DNA of 64,000 bases from positions 1 through 64,000 of the forward strand of contig NZ_JAUZDX010000020.1 in NCBI RefSeq assembly GCF_030704685.1, given 5' to 3'. The notes beneath the pieces are model-generated. The model ran no database searches. It saw nothing but the letters and a program-made list of their open reading frames with translations, and had not been told where the DNA came from. Position numbers and translations under genes: made by a program. Shown piece by piece: positions 56,176 to 64,000 of this stretch; the first letter of the stretch is position 1; each line of letters begins with the position of its first letter. This DNA is from Acidovorax sp. A1169 (lineage in GTDB: Bacteria > Pseudomonadota > Gammaproteobacteria > Burkholderiales > Burkholderiaceae_C).

Positions 56176-57189
56176 ATGAAGACTTTCCGCCGTACCCTGC
56201 TGGCCGCCCTGTCGGTCGCCGCTGTCGCCGCCTCGTTCCAGGCCGCTGCCCAGGACTTCAAGCCGCGCATCATCCGCTTTGGCTATGGCCTCAACGAGGT
56301 CTCCAACCAGGGCCGCGCCACCAAGCTGTTCGCGCAGGAGGTCGAAAAAGCCTCGGGCGGCAAGATGAAGGTGCGCGCCATCGGTGCCGCCGCCCTGGGC
56401 TCGGACGTGCAGATGCAGCAGGCGCTGATCGGCGGCGCGCAGGAAATGATGGTCGGCTCCACCGCCACGCTGGTCGGCATCACCAAGGAAATGGCGATCT
56501 GGGACACGCCCTTCCTGTTCAACAACGCCAAGGAGGCCGACGTGGTGCTCGACGGCCCCGTGGGCCAGAAGGTCATGGACAAGCTGCAGGAAAAAGGCCT
56601 CGTGGGCCTGGTCTACTGGGAGAACGGCTTTCGCAACCTGACCAACAGCAAGCGCCCGGTCACCAAGCTCGAGGACATGAACGGCATCAAGCTGCGCGTG
56701 ATGCAGAACAACGTGTTCCTCGACAGCTTCAAGACCCTGGGCGCGAATGCCGTGCCACTGCCGTTCTCGGAACTGTTCACGGCCCTGGAGACCAACACGG
56801 TGGACGGCCAGGAGAACCCCTACAACACCATCCTGTCGAGCAAGTTCTATGAGGTGCAGAAGTACCTCACGGTCACCAACCACGTCTACAGCCCCTGGAT
56901 CGTGCTGGTCAGCAAGAAATACTGGGACGGTCTCTCGAAGGCCGAGCAGAAGGTGCTGCTCGATGCCGCCAAGAAGAGCCGCGAGTTCGAGCGCCAGGAC
57001 ACCCGCGACGAGGCCAACAAGGCGCTGGCCGACTTGAAGGGCAAGGGCATGCAGGTCAACGAACTGTCGTCGGCCGAAGCCAGCCGCATGCGCGAAAAGC
57101 TCGGCGCCGTGAACGCCAGCATTGCCGCCAACGTGGGCGAAGACCTGTGGAAGGAAGTGCAGGGCGCGGTGGCTGCGACGCGCAAGTAA
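56176..57189 (+). CDS. TRAP transporter substrate-binding protein (DctP type)
   Basis: A 337-residue periplasmic binding protein with signal peptide (cleavage near AAAQD). Family motifs: KLFAQEVEKASGGKMKVRAI, FRNLTNSKRPVTKLEDMNGI (with the Arg that binds the substrate carboxylate nearby, KLRVMQNNVF) and PFSELFTALETNTVDGQENP. Probably binds gluconate or a similar sugar acid, judged from gntR-gntK. GGAG precedes the ATG at 56176. A strong terminator follows. Confidence 0.9.
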   Translation: MKTFRRTLLAALSVAAVAASFQAAAQDFKPRIIRFGYGLNEVSNQGRATKLFAQEVEKASGGKMKVRAIGAAALGSDVQMQQALIGGAQEMMVGSTATLVGITKEMAIWDTPFLFNNAKEADVVLDGPVGQKVMDKLQEKGLVGLVYWENGFRNLTNSKRPVTKLEDMNGIKLRVMQNNVFLDSFKTLGANAVPLPFSELFTALETNTVDGQENPYNTILSSKFYEVQKYLTVTNHVYSPWIVLVSKKYWDGLSKAEQKVLLDAAKKSREFERQDTRDEANKALADLKGKGMQVNELSSAEASRMREKLGAVNASIAANVGEDLWKEVQGAVAATRK

Positions 57190-57234
57190 AAAGCCAGGGC
57201 AGGTCGTGGCCGACGTGCGCGGCCTGCAATGGCA

Positions 57235-57270
57235 AAGGCCGGGGCCCCGTGAAGGGCCCCGGCCTTTTTT
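57235..57270 (+). terminator. Intrinsic terminator of the gnt-TRAP operon
   Basis: AGGCCGGGGCCC stem, CGTGAA loop, GGGCCCCGGCCT, then TTTTTT. About 45 bp after the DctP stop codon. Confidence 0.9.
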
Positions 57271-57306
57271 CCTGCTGGCTGCAGTGCGGTCTGCAGCCTG
57301 GGGAAA

Positions 57307-57600
57307 TTACATCGAGCCGAGTTCGCCCGAAGAGATCTTGCCCATGCGCACGGCGTCGGCAGCCTGGGCTTGCACGGCAGCGCGGTCGGCGGTCGATTGG
57401 TAAGACACCACGCGCGAACCAGCGGGCTCGGTGCTGCGGGTCTTGGCCACGGTGGCGGCGTCGGCCATCACTTCGACACGGGTGCGGCTGGTCTCGAACT
57501 TGGTGGCGAACTGCGAAGCATCGGCTTCGTCAGCCTGGGCACCGAAGGAAGCGAAAGCGGCAACAGCGGCGATGGAGAGGAAACGTGCGGTGGTGTTCAT
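57307..57600 (-). CDS. DUF4148 secreted protein, copy A
   Basis: A 97-residue small secreted protein. The signal peptide MNTTARFLSIAAVAAFASFG ends near AQA, and the mature part shows the DUF4148-like Arg/Glu pattern (SRTRVEVMADAATVAKTRS ... GKISSGELG). Function is unknown; the family is common in Burkholderiales envelopes. It is a tandem paralogue of the next gene: by my count 82 of 97 residues are identical, including the first 37. Confidence 0.82.
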   Translation of the reverse strand: MNTTARFLSIAAVAAFASFGAQADEADASQFATKFETSRTRVEVMADAATVAKTRSTEPAGSRVVSYQSTADRAAVQAQAADAVRMGKISSGELGSM

Positions 57601-57677
57601 GGTGAAACTCCTGTGAAATTCAAAAAATAGGGACGAGGTACTGGGGAATACGGGGCAATACGCCAACTGGATGCGAA

Positions 57678-57971
57678 TTACAGTGCGCCGATTTCGCCAG
57701 CAGAGATCTGGCCGGTGCGCACGGCATCAGCGGCCTGGGCACGCACGGCAGCGCGGTCGGCGGTGGACTTGTAGGTCACCACGCGCGAGCCAGCGGGTTC
57801 GATGCTGCGGGTCTGGGCCACGGTGGCGGCTTCAGCGGCCACTTCGGCGCGGGTGCGGTTGGTTTCGAACTTGGTGGCAAATTGCGAAGCGTCGGCTTCG
57901 TCGGCCTGGGCACCGAAAGAAGCGAAAGCGGCAACAGCGGCGATGGAGAGGAAGCGTGCGGTCGTGTTCAT
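57678..57971 (-). CDS. DUF4148 secreted protein, copy B
   Basis: A 97-residue paralogue of copy A, with an identical signal peptide and substitutions mostly conservative and clustered in the C-terminal half (NRTRAEVAAEAATVAQTRSI, GQISAGEIGAL). It lies 77 bp upstream of copy A on the same strand, with its own leader of unrelated sequence, which suggests tandem duplication and separate expression. Function is unknown. Confidence 0.82.
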   Translation of the reverse strand: MNTTARFLSIAAVAAFASFGAQADEADASQFATKFETNRTRAEVAAEAATVAQTRSIEPAGSRVVTYKSTADRAAVRAQAADAVRTGQISAGEIGAL

Positions 57972-58409
57972 GATGAAAGTCCTTGAAGGTAAAAGCGTCT
58001 CAAAAAAACCGGAACGGCTGCGAAACAAATGAAGCTGCTGAACCGGGTTCGGTGAGTCGCCTTGCGGGTTCGGCTCATCGATGGGTTGAACTGTACGCCT
58101 GCGGTGTTCAGAGAAAAACCACTTAGTCGCAAACTAACTGTTCCGGTATCAGAAACAATCCACAGAGTTCCTGCGGTGCTCAACAGGCCGGTTCCCGGGG
58201 GAGGCAGCGCGTTGAACATGGGTGTATCGTGCCGGGTTAACCCTGGTGCAGGGTCTCGCAACGGTTTCGTTTCTTTTCGGTTTGTTTCGACCGCAGCGCA
58301 GTGCAACAGCGCAGAAACATCGGCGTGGAGTGCTTCGGCTTGCGCTCGTGGAGCAGATGGGCTGAAATGACCCTGTGACCCGTTCCACGTCTTTCAGAGG
58401 GAGGTTTCC
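57972..58409. other. 438-bp intergenic region
   Basis: Divergent promoter region between DUF4148 copy B and the CBS gene. I see no convincing gene. A short repeated string CCTGCGGTG occurs twice (near 58098 and 58172), and a GAGGGAGG ribosome site precedes the CBS start. No clear operator found. Confidence 0.5.
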
Positions 58410-58847
58410 ATGACCGTTGTAGCCAAGATTCTCCAGTCCAAGCCTGACTCCACCGTGCACACCATCCGGCCCACCGATTCCGTGCTCTCTGCCCTGCAGC
58501 TCATGGCCGACAAGGGCATCGGCGCCCTGGTGGTCACCGAGGGGGATGCCATCGTGGGCATCTTCACCGAGCGCGACTATGCGCGAAAGATCGCCTTGCT
58601 GGGCCGCACCTCGGCCGCCACGCTGGCGCGCGACGTGATGACCAGCGCCGTGCGCTTCGTGCGACCCGACCAGACCAGCGAGCAGTGCATGCAGATCATG
58701 AGCACCGGGCGCCTGCGCCACCTGCCCGTGGTGGACGGCGGCAAGCTCGTGGGCATGATCTCCATCGGTGACCTGGTCAAGGACATCATCTCCGAGCAGA
58801 AATTCATCATCGAGCAGCTGGAGCAATACATCACAGGGACGCACTGA
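58410..58847 (+). CDS. Tandem CBS-domain protein
   Basis: A 145-residue cytoplasmic protein consisting of two CBS motifs (TIRPTDSVLSALQLMADKGI then GALVVTEGDAIVGIFTERDY; second RHLPVVDGGKLVGMISIGDL). Such stand-alone pairs bind adenine nucleotides and are thought to sense energy state. No partner domain is present and no partner gene is evident. It converges on nrtD across a shared hairpin terminator. Confidence 0.9.
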   Translation: MTVVAKILQSKPDSTVHTIRPTDSVLSALQLMADKGIGALVVTEGDAIVGIFTERDYARKIALLGRTSAATLARDVMTSAVRFVRPDQTSEQCMQIMSTGRLRHLPVVDGGKLVGMISIGDLVKDIISEQKFIIEQLEQYITGTH

Positions 58848-58848
58848 G

Positions 58849-58878
58849 AAAAAAGGCGCTGGCCATTCGGCCAGCGCC
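58849..58878. terminator. Bidirectional terminator between CBS gene and nrtD
   Basis: GGCGCTGGCC-ATTC-GGCCAGCGCC, a perfect 10-bp stem, preceded by AAAAAA (a T-tract for minus-strand nrtD transcripts) and followed by TTT for the plus strand. Confidence 0.85.
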
Positions 58879-58916
58879 TTTGCGCACCTCTCGCGCCGGC
58901 TGTCCGGCGCGGTAGC

Positions 58917-59747
58917 TCAGGCCGCCTTTTCCACGTGCCCCTGGCGCGTGTAGAGAAAATCGATGACCGCCTTGCGGTAGTGCACGTACTGCGCGTCCTC
59001 GGCCAGCTCCACGCGCTTGCGCGGGCGGGCCAGGTCGACCTGCAGCACCTCGCCGATGGTGGCGGCCGGGCCATTGGTCATCATCACGATCTTGTCGGAC
59101 AGCAGCACGGCTTCGTCCACGTCGTGCGTGACCATCACCACGGTGCTTTGCGTGCGCGCCACGATCTCCAGCAGTTCGTCCTGCAGCTTGGCGCGGGTCA
59201 GGGCATCCAGGGCGCCGAAGGGCTCGTCCATCAGCAGCACCTGGGGTTCCATCGACAGGGCGCGGGCAATGCCCACGCGCTGCTTCATGCCGCCCGAGAT
59301 CTCGCCGGGGCGCTTCTGGCCCGCGTGCGTCAGGCCCACCAGGGCCAGCGCCGCATCGGTGCGCGCCTTGAGTTCGGCCTTGCTCTCGCGGCCGCTGAAC
59401 ACACGCTCCACCGCCAGGTAGACGTTGTCGAAGCAGGTCAGCCAGGGCAGCAGCGAGTGGTTCTGGAACACCACCGCGCGCTCGGGGCCGGGGCCCTTGA
59501 TCTCCTTGTTGGCGCACAGCAGGACGCCGGCCGTGGGCGTGGTCAGGCCGGCGATCAGGTTCAGGAGCGTGGACTTGCCGCAGCCCGAGTGGCCGATCAG
59601 CGCCACGAACTCGCCCTTGGCGATGGTCAGGTCGATCCCCTTGAGCGCCGGGAACAGGCCCTTGGCGGTCTTGAAGGTCTGCTCGACCCCTTGCACCTCG
59701 ATGAACTTGGCGCCGTGGGATGCGTGTGCCGTGGTTGCGGTGTTCAT
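58917..59747 (-). CDS. nrtD: Nitrate ABC transporter ATP-binding protein
   Basis: A 276-residue ABC ATPase of the NrtD/SsuB-TauB branch. Walker A GHSGCGKST, signature ISGGMKQRVGIARALS, Walker B VLLMDEPFGALD and the switch His in VTHDVDEA are all present. There is no fused binding domain as in NrtC. It is coupled to nrtB by ATGA. Energises nitrate import at the inner membrane. Confidence 0.92.
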   Translation of the reverse strand: MNTATTAHASHGAKFIEVQGVEQTFKTAKGLFPALKGIDLTIAKGEFVALIGHSGCGKSTLLNLIAGLTTPTAGVLLCANKEIKGPGPERAVVFQNHSLLPWLTCFDNVYLAVERVFSGRESKAELKARTDAALALVGLTHAGQKRPGEISGGMKQRVGIARALSMEPQVLLMDEPFGALDALTRAKLQDELLEIVARTQSTVVMVTHDVDEAVLLSDKIVMMTNGPAATIGEVLQVDLARPRKRVELAEDAQYVHYRKAVIDFLYTRQGHVEKAA

Positions 59748-60691
59748 GCTTTCACCTCTTCGAATGTGAATGCGGTGGCCAGCTTGATGAGCGCGAACTC
59801 CAGCGCCAGCCCCACGATGCCGATCACGAAGATCGCGATGATGATGTTCTTGACGTTCAGGTTGTTCCACTCGTCCCAGACCCAGAAGCCGATGCCTACG
59901 CCGCCGGTCAGCATCTCGGCGGCCACGATCACCAGCCAGGCCGTGCCCACGGCCAGGCGCACGCCCGTCAGCATGTAGGGCAGCACGGCGGGGAACAGGA
60001 TCTTGGTGGCGATCTTCCACTCCGACAGGTTGAGCACGCGGGCCACGTTCATGTAGTCCTGCGGCACGCGCTGCACGCCCACGGCGGTGTTGATGATCAT
60101 GGGCCAGATGGAGCAGATGAAGATGGTCCAGATGGCGGCCGGGTTGGCGCCCTTGAACACCAGCAGGCCAATGGGCAGCCAGGCCAGCGGCGACACCGGG
60201 CGCAGCAGGCTGATCAGCGGGTTGAACATGCGCGAGAGAAAATTGAAGCGCCCGATCACGAAGCCCGCGGGGATGCCGACCAGCGCCGCCAAGCCGAAGC
60301 CCACCGCCACGCGCTCCAGCGACATCAGCACGTTCCAGCCCACGCCCTGGTCATTGGGGCCGTTGCGGTAGAAGGGGTTGCTGAAGATGTCCAGGGCCTG
60401 TGCCCAGGTTTCCAGTGGCGTCGGGATGCTCTTGCCGGTGGCGGCCGACACCAGCGACCAGGCCCCGATCAGCAGGCCCAGGCCGCACAGCGGCGGCAGC
60501 ACGGCCATCCAGAAGTTGCGCGACACGGCCGCCCAGTCGCGCGGCGGGCGCTTGGCGGCTGCGGGCTCGGCAGCGGCCTGCTTGCGCACCTCGGCAGGGC
60601 TGGCAACGCCCGCTGCCGCAGGGCGCGCAGGCGTGGCGCCGGGCTCGGCCGGCAGCGCGGCGGGAGGGGAGTGGAAAACGGCACTGACCAT
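59744..60691 (-). CDS. nrtB: Nitrate ABC transporter permease
   Basis: A 315-residue membrane permease. A Pro/Ala-rich cytoplasmic N-terminus of about 50 residues precedes six or so helices. The EAA-like loop (SRMFNPLISLLRPVSPLAWL) and AAEMLTGGVGIGFWVWDEWN are typical of NrtB. It lies between nrtA (68-bp gap) and nrtD (4-bp overlap) in one operon. Confidence 0.91.
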   Translation of the reverse strand: MVSAVFHSPPAALPAEPGATPARPAAAGVASPAEVRKQAAAEPAAAKRPPRDWAAVSRNFWMAVLPPLCGLGLLIGAWSLVSAATGKSIPTPLETWAQALDIFSNPFYRNGPNDQGVGWNVLMSLERVAVGFGLAALVGIPAGFVIGRFNFLSRMFNPLISLLRPVSPLAWLPIGLLVFKGANPAAIWTIFICSIWPMIINTAVGVQRVPQDYMNVARVLNLSEWKIATKILFPAVLPYMLTGVRLAVGTAWLVIVAAEMLTGGVGIGFWVWDEWNNLNVKNIIIAIFVIGIVGLALEFALIKLATAFTFEEVKA

Positions 60692-60759
60692 GGTGGATCT
60701 CCTGTGCGGGTGGGAACGTGGGGCGACCGGGGGCGATGGGCTATATGGGCTATGGGCTC

Positions 60760-62004
60760 TCAGGCCTTGATCTTGAACCCGTCGGCGTATTTCTTGGGAT
60801 CCTTGCCGTCCCAGACGACACCGTCCACGAGCTTGTGCGTGCGCATGTCGCTCTTGGGCAGCGGGGTCTTGGAGGCCGTGGCCGCCTGCTTGTAGACGTC
60901 GATGCGGTTGATGGCCTTGGCCACGCCGGCATAGTCGGGGTGGTCCTTGAGCAGGCCCCAGCGCTTGTGCTGGGTGAGGAACCACATGCCGTCCGACAGG
61001 TAGGGGAAGTTCACCGTACCGTCGTTGTAGAACTTCATGTGGTTGGGGTCGTCCCAGGTCTTGCCCATGCCGTCCTGGTAGCGGCCCAGGATGCGCTGGT
61101 TGATGGCGTCCACGCCGGTGTTCACGTAGGCCTTGCCGGCAATGGTCTCGGCCATCTTGTTCTTGTTGCCCAGGCTCTCGTCGATCCAGCGGCCGGCTTC
61201 CAGGATGGCGGCCGTCACGGCGCGGGCCGTGTTGGGGTACTTCTGCACGAACTCCGAGGTGGTGCCCAGCACCTTTTCGGGGTGGTCCTTCCAGATGTCC
61301 TGGGTAGTGGTCGCGGTCACGCCGATGCCGTCCATGATGGCGCGGTGGTTCCAGGGCTCGCCCACGCAGAAGCCGTCCATGTTGCCCACGCGCATGTTGG
61401 CCACCATCTGCGGTGGCGGCACGGTGATGACCTTGGCATCCTTCATGGGATCGATGCCGTGGGCCGCCAGCCAGTAGTACAGCCACATGGCGTGGGTGCC
61501 GGTGGGGAAGGTCTGGGCGAAGGTGTACTCGCGCTTTTCGCTCGCCATGAGCTTGGCCAGGCCTGCACCGTTGACGGCGCCCTTGTCGGCCAGCTTCTTG
61601 GACAGCGTGATGGCCTGGCCGTTCTGGTTCAGGTTCATCAGCACGGCCATGTCCTTCTTGGGGCCGGCCAGGCCCAGGTGCACGCCGTAGACCAGGCCGT
61701 AGAGCACGTGGGCAAAGTCGAGCTCGCCGTTGACCAGCTTGTCGCGCACGCCGGCCCAGCTCGCTTCCTTGGTGGGGATGATGGTCACGCCGTACTTCTT
61801 GTCGATGCCCAGCACCGAGGCCATCACCACACTGGCGCAGTCGGTCAGCGGGATGAAGCCGATCTTCACTTCCTTCTTCTCGGGCGCGTCGGAGCCCTGT
61901 GCGTGTACGAGGGCGCGCAGCGCTGGGCTCACGCCCACGGCGCCCACGGTGGCGGCCTGCAGCACGGTGCGGCGGTTGAGACTGGTTTTGAGCAGATCGG
62001 TCAT
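60760..62004 (-). CDS. nrtA: Nitrate ABC transporter substrate-binding protein
   Basis: A 414-residue NrtA/NasF-type binding protein. An N-terminal Tat-like signal (NRRTVLQAATVGAVGVSP) indicates periplasmic location, unlike the cytoplasmic NasS. Nitrate-family sequence: KIGFIPLTDCASVVMASVLG, ASWAGVRDKLVNGELDFAHV, TFPTGTHAMWLYYWLAAHGI, GNMDGFCVGEPWN. It is the first gene of nrtABD, under the third sigma-54/ANTAR leader and downstream of nasT. Confidence 0.93.
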   Translation of the reverse strand: MTDLLKTSLNRRTVLQAATVGAVGVSPALRALVHAQGSDAPEKKEVKIGFIPLTDCASVVMASVLGIDKKYGVTIIPTKEASWAGVRDKLVNGELDFAHVLYGLVYGVHLGLAGPKKDMAVLMNLNQNGQAITLSKKLADKGAVNGAGLAKLMASEKREYTFAQTFPTGTHAMWLYYWLAAHGIDPMKDAKVITVPPPQMVANMRVGNMDGFCVGEPWNHRAIMDGIGVTATTTQDIWKDHPEKVLGTTSEFVQKYPNTARAVTAAILEAGRWIDESLGNKNKMAETIAGKAYVNTGVDAINQRILGRYQDGMGKTWDDPNHMKFYNDGTVNFPYLSDGMWFLTQHKRWGLLKDHPDYAGVAKAINRIDVYKQAATASKTPLPKSDMRTHKLVDGVVWDGKDPKKYADGFKIKA

Positions 62005-62030
62005 GGGGCTCCCCTGGTGGCGTGAAAAAC

Positions 62031-62110
62031 AAAAAAGGCGTCCCCCCGGCGCTCGGGCTGCTGCAACTTCACGAATAAAGTCACGCAGCGCCGAGCGCGG
62101 GTGGGACGCC
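62031..62110 (-). terminator. Leader terminator of nrtABD
   Basis: Minus strand: GGCGTCCCACC... (from 62110) and inner GCTCGGCGCTGC pair with GCAGCCCGAGCGCC...GGGGGGACGCC (to 62037), followed by TTTTTT (62031-62036). It ends 26 bp before the nrtA ATG. Confidence 0.8.
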
Positions 62111-62131
62111 TGTGTCCGGTGGCGAGAGGTA

Positions 62132-62181
62132 CCTGCCCGCCATTGGGTAGGTGCCGCTCATCGAAGACCGTCGTTGGTCTT
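62132..62181 (-). promoter_or_regulatory. ANTAR target leader of nrtABD
   Basis: Minus strand. P1 (62164-62181) is AAGACC-AACGAC-GGTCTT, a perfect stem with an A1/G4 hexaloop. P2 (62132-62151) is CCTACCC-AATGGC-GGGCAGG, with one A/C mismatch and an A1/G4 hexaloop identical to that of the nasC-like leader. Followed directly by the terminator. Confidence 0.85.
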
Positions 62182-62191
62182 GACCAGTTCA

Positions 62192-62208
62192 TGCAAGCCC
62201 TGTGCCAG
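62192..62208 (-). promoter_or_regulatory. Sigma-54 promoter of nrtABD
   Basis: Minus strand CTGGCACAGGGCTTGCA, with GG-N10-GC spacing. The predicted start coincides with the first base of P1. Confidence 0.8.
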
Positions 62209-62318
62209 CTTCTCAGTGCCCCTGCCTGCTATTCATTCAATAGCGTTCTGGTGAATGCGGTAAAGGAGCTTTGCGTGCCTGCACCACAAGGTGGCAGGCC
62301 GATGGCAGTGGCGCAGGC

Positions 62319-62335
62319 TGCACGCATCTTGTGCG
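62319..62335. promoter_or_regulatory. Candidate NtrC site upstream of nrtA
   Basis: TGCAC-GCATCTT-GTGCG, the GCAC-N7-GTGC layout of NtrC sites with the last base off consensus, about 110 bp upstream of the -24 box. A weaker related string is at 62280-62296. The gap between nasT and nrtA holds only such control sequence. Confidence 0.4.
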
Positions 62336-62409
62336 GTGCACCATCCCAGCTCCGAAAATGGGTGGCGTGCTGCGCAGTGGGGCGTCGGCGCAGGGTGCGC
62401 CGCAGGCGG

Positions 62410-63036
62410 TCAGCCCAGCAGATCGGCCACGTCGAGCATGCGCTGGGCCACGTCGGCGAGCTTGAGGCCTTTGTCCATGGCCGTCTTGCGCAGCTTTTCA
62501 TAGGCGGCCTGCTCGGTCAGGCCCTGGCGCTCCATCAGCAGGCCCTTGGCGCGGTCGATGGTCTTGCGGTCCTTGAGTTCGGTCTTGGCATCGGCCAGTT
62601 CGGCGCGCAGCGCCTGCTCGTGCTGAAAGCGCGCCATCGCCACGTCCAGAATGGGGCGGATGCGCTGGGGCGCCAGGCCCGCCACGATGTAGGCCGAAAC
62701 ACCGGCGGCCACGGCCGCCTTCACGTGCGAGGTGTCCTCGTCATTGGTGAACATGACAATGGGGCGGCGCTCGTTGCGCGTGGCCATGACCACGTGTTCG
62801 AGCGCGTCGCGGGCCTCGCTCTCGGCGTCCACGATGATGAGGTCCGGCTGCAATTGCGCCAGGCGCTCGCTCAAAAACACGTCGGCGGGCAGCGTGGCTA
62901 CCAGGTTGAAGTTGTTTTCCAGCAGGCCGATGCGCAGCGCCCGCGAGCGCTCTGCCTGCAGCAGGGCGTGCTCGTCGTCGGGGTCGGCGACCGCCAGATC
63001 GGGGGCAACCACCACTATGCGCAAGGCCTCATTCAT
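62410..63036 (-). CDS. nasT: ANTAR-domain response regulator NasT (RNA antiterminator)
   Basis: A 208-residue regulator. The N-terminal receiver-like domain has LIIVDAESEARD. A coiled coil is followed by the C-terminal ANTAR RNA-binding domain (about 140-205: KTIDRAKGLLMERQGLTEQA, YEKLRKTAMDKGLKLADVAQ). ANTAR proteins bind paired hexaloop hairpins and prevent termination, and three such leaders exist in this window. In other bacteria NasT is held inactive by the nitrate sensor NasS; no cytoplasmic NasS is seen here. The start ATG at 63036 gives the usual N-terminus. Confidence 0.92.
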   Translation of the reverse strand: MNEALRIVVVAPDLAVADPDDEHALLQAERSRALRIGLLENNFNLVATLPADVFLSERLAQLQPDLIIVDAESEARDALEHVVMATRNERRPIVMFTNDEDTSHVKAAVAAGVSAYIVAGLAPQRIRPILDVAMARFQHEQALRAELADAKTELKDRKTIDRAKGLLMERQGLTEQAAYEKLRKTAMDKGLKLADVAQRMLDVADLLG

Positions 63037-63243
63037 GCTGTCAGCATAGCAAGATTTACGCCACAAATTGGTGCGCCGGGCTGGTGCGCGGAGGGTGTCT
63101 ACCCTTGCTTGCGCGGCTGAGCCTCTTTCGGGGCCTGAAACTTGCTAATAGATTGTGTATTGGGAGGGCATACCCGATAGCGCCTCTTGGCGGCGTCGCA
63201 TATACATCCGGTCACATTGACATACAGATATGGAGTTTCCTGC

Positions 63244-64000
63244 ATGAACCAGCCCATCGACCGGCGCCGATTTTCGGCCAGCCTGGCCCTCACCGCCGTG
63301 GCCACCACCGCCTTGTTGGCGGGCTGCGGCAAAGTGCCCGACACCATCAAGATCGGGGTCGCCCAGCCCCTGAGCGGGCCCCTGGCCGCCCTGGGGCAGG
63401 ACTTGCTCAACGGGGTGAACCTGGCCGTGGCCGAGCTCAACAAGGGCGGCTACACCGTGGACGGCAAGCGCGTGACGCTGGAGGTGGTGTCCGTGGACGA
63501 CAAGGCCGACGCCGCCACCGGCAAGACCGTGGCGCAGCAACTGGTGGATGCCGGTGTGGTGGCGGTGATCGGCCACCTTAATTCGGGTGTGAGCATCGAG
63601 ACCGCCCCCATCTACGCCGCCAAGGACATCCCGCAGATCGCCATCTCCACCAACCCCAAGTTCACGCAGCTGGGCTTTCCCACCACCTTCCGCATGGTGG
63701 CCAACGACACCCTGCAGGCGCGCGCCATCGGCTCGTTCGCCGCCACGCAGCTGGGCGCCAGCCGCTACGCAGCGCTGGACGACGGCACCCCCTACGGCAA
63801 GGGCCTGGCCGACGGCGCGGCCGAGCAGCTCAAGGCCGAGAAGAAGGAGGTCGTGGTGCGCAAGTCCTTCGACGACAAGACCACGGCCTTCGACGCCCTG
63901 GCTGGCGAACTCAAGGCGGCCAAGGTCGAGGTGATCGTCTCCACCCTGAATGACTTCCAGGCGATTGCCCTGCTGGAGGCGCTCAAGAAGGTCGACCACA
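63244..64000 (+). CDS. Branched-chain amino acid-type ABC transporter binding lipoprotein (partial)
   Basis: The open frame runs off the right edge; 252 codons are visible. The N-terminus has RRRF plus a lipobox LLAGC (Cys about 28). It continues as a LivJ/LivK-type type I binding protein (IGVAQPLSGPLAALGQDLLN, VVAVIGHLNSGVSIETAPIY, FRMVANDTLQARAIGSFAAT). It probably binds an amino acid or amide; urea and short-chain amide binders belong to the same family, so the ligand is open. It is divergent from nasT. Confidence 0.88.
   Translation, partial: MNQPIDRRRFSASLALTAVATTALLAGCGKVPDTIKIGVAQPLSGPLAALGQDLLNGVNLAVAELNKGGYTVDGKRVTLEVVSVDDKADAATGKTVAQQLVDAGVVAVIGHLNSGVSIETAPIYAAKDIPQIAISTNPKFTQLGFPTTFRMVANDTLQARAIGSFAATQLGASRYAALDDGTPYGKGLADGAAEQLKAEKKEVVVRKSFDDKTTAFDALAGELKAAKVEVIVSTLNDFQAIALLEALKKVDH

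Noticed and set aside
62280-62296. TGCACCACAAGGTGGCA as a second NtrC site
   Set aside because: Half-sites are present but the spacing and one base differ from the GCAC-N7-GTGC layout, so it is only mentioned as a weaker relative of the 62319 site.

Overview
The window is a GC-rich (roughly two-thirds G+C by eye) bacterial chromosome segment. It is densely coded, with many ATGA/TGATG stop-start overlaps. Gene content (rpsU-yqeY pair, DarP/YjgA next to a MoaB/MogA-type gene and PmbA, DUF4148, DUF4124 and DUF6279 proteins, a nas/nrt nitrate assimilation regulon with an ANTAR regulator, a TRAP gluconate locus) points to a betaproteobacterium of the Comamonadaceae (Acidovorax-like). This is inference from family content, not a database match. 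I saw no rRNA, tRNA, CRISPR array, transposase or phage genes.

Layout. 1-6.1 kb: a large multi-PAS hybrid histidine kinase and an HD-GYP response regulator, probably one signalling pair. 6.1-11.8 kb: housekeeping genes (suhB, trmJ, cysE, a MogA/MoaB-type gene, darP, pmbA). 11.8-18.8 kb: an accessory catabolic-looking cluster of an IclR regulator with a palindromic operator, an SDR, a flavin monooxygenase, a BASS-type transporter, an NAD-dependent epimerase and an EamA exporter, preceded by a separate NAD(P)-binding protein. 18.8-21.7 kb: a tartrate/D-malate dehydrogenase with divergent LysR regulator, then yqeY and rpsU. 22-27.9 kb: a GGDEF-EAL protein, an ArsR-like regulator, a BaiN/HI0933-type flavoprotein and a DUF4124 protein. 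28-34.8 kb: an iron-uptake operon (TonB receptor, FecI-type sigma, FecR, second TonB receptor) with a terminal-inverted-repeat element in its 5' leader. 34.8-36.6 kb: a membrane fatty acid hydroxylase and an acyl-CoA thioesterase.

36.6-48.8 kb and 58.4-63 kb hold the nitrate assimilation regulon: narK-type transporter, a PP2C phosphatase/Ser-Thr kinase, a NasC-like flavoprotein, a Tat-exported P-box protein, nasA, ybiB, cobA, a small cytoplasmic P-box/MCP-like protein, and the NrtABD importer with the ANTAR antiterminator NasT. Three transcription units (narK, nasC-like, nrtA) share one control module. It has a sigma-54 promoter with exact GG-N10-GC spacing, then a two-hairpin ANTAR target beginning at the predicted transcript start, then an intrinsic terminator upstream of the first gene. 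The inferred logic is that nitrogen limitation starts transcription and nitrate, through NasT, lets it pass the terminator.

Between the nitrate regions lie a chemotaxis receptor, a repeat-containing gene-poor stretch, a lipoprotein gene, a gluconate locus (gntR, gntK and a TRAP transporter under a duplicated operator), twin DUF4148 genes and a CBS-domain gene. The window ends inside a branched-chain amino acid-type ABC binding lipoprotein.

The strongest unexplained structure is a 694-bp near-palindrome inside the nas operon. Its two arms each carry three hairpins that differ by compensatory base changes. A second unexplained element is the 270-bp TIR element in the leader of a siderophore receptor gene.
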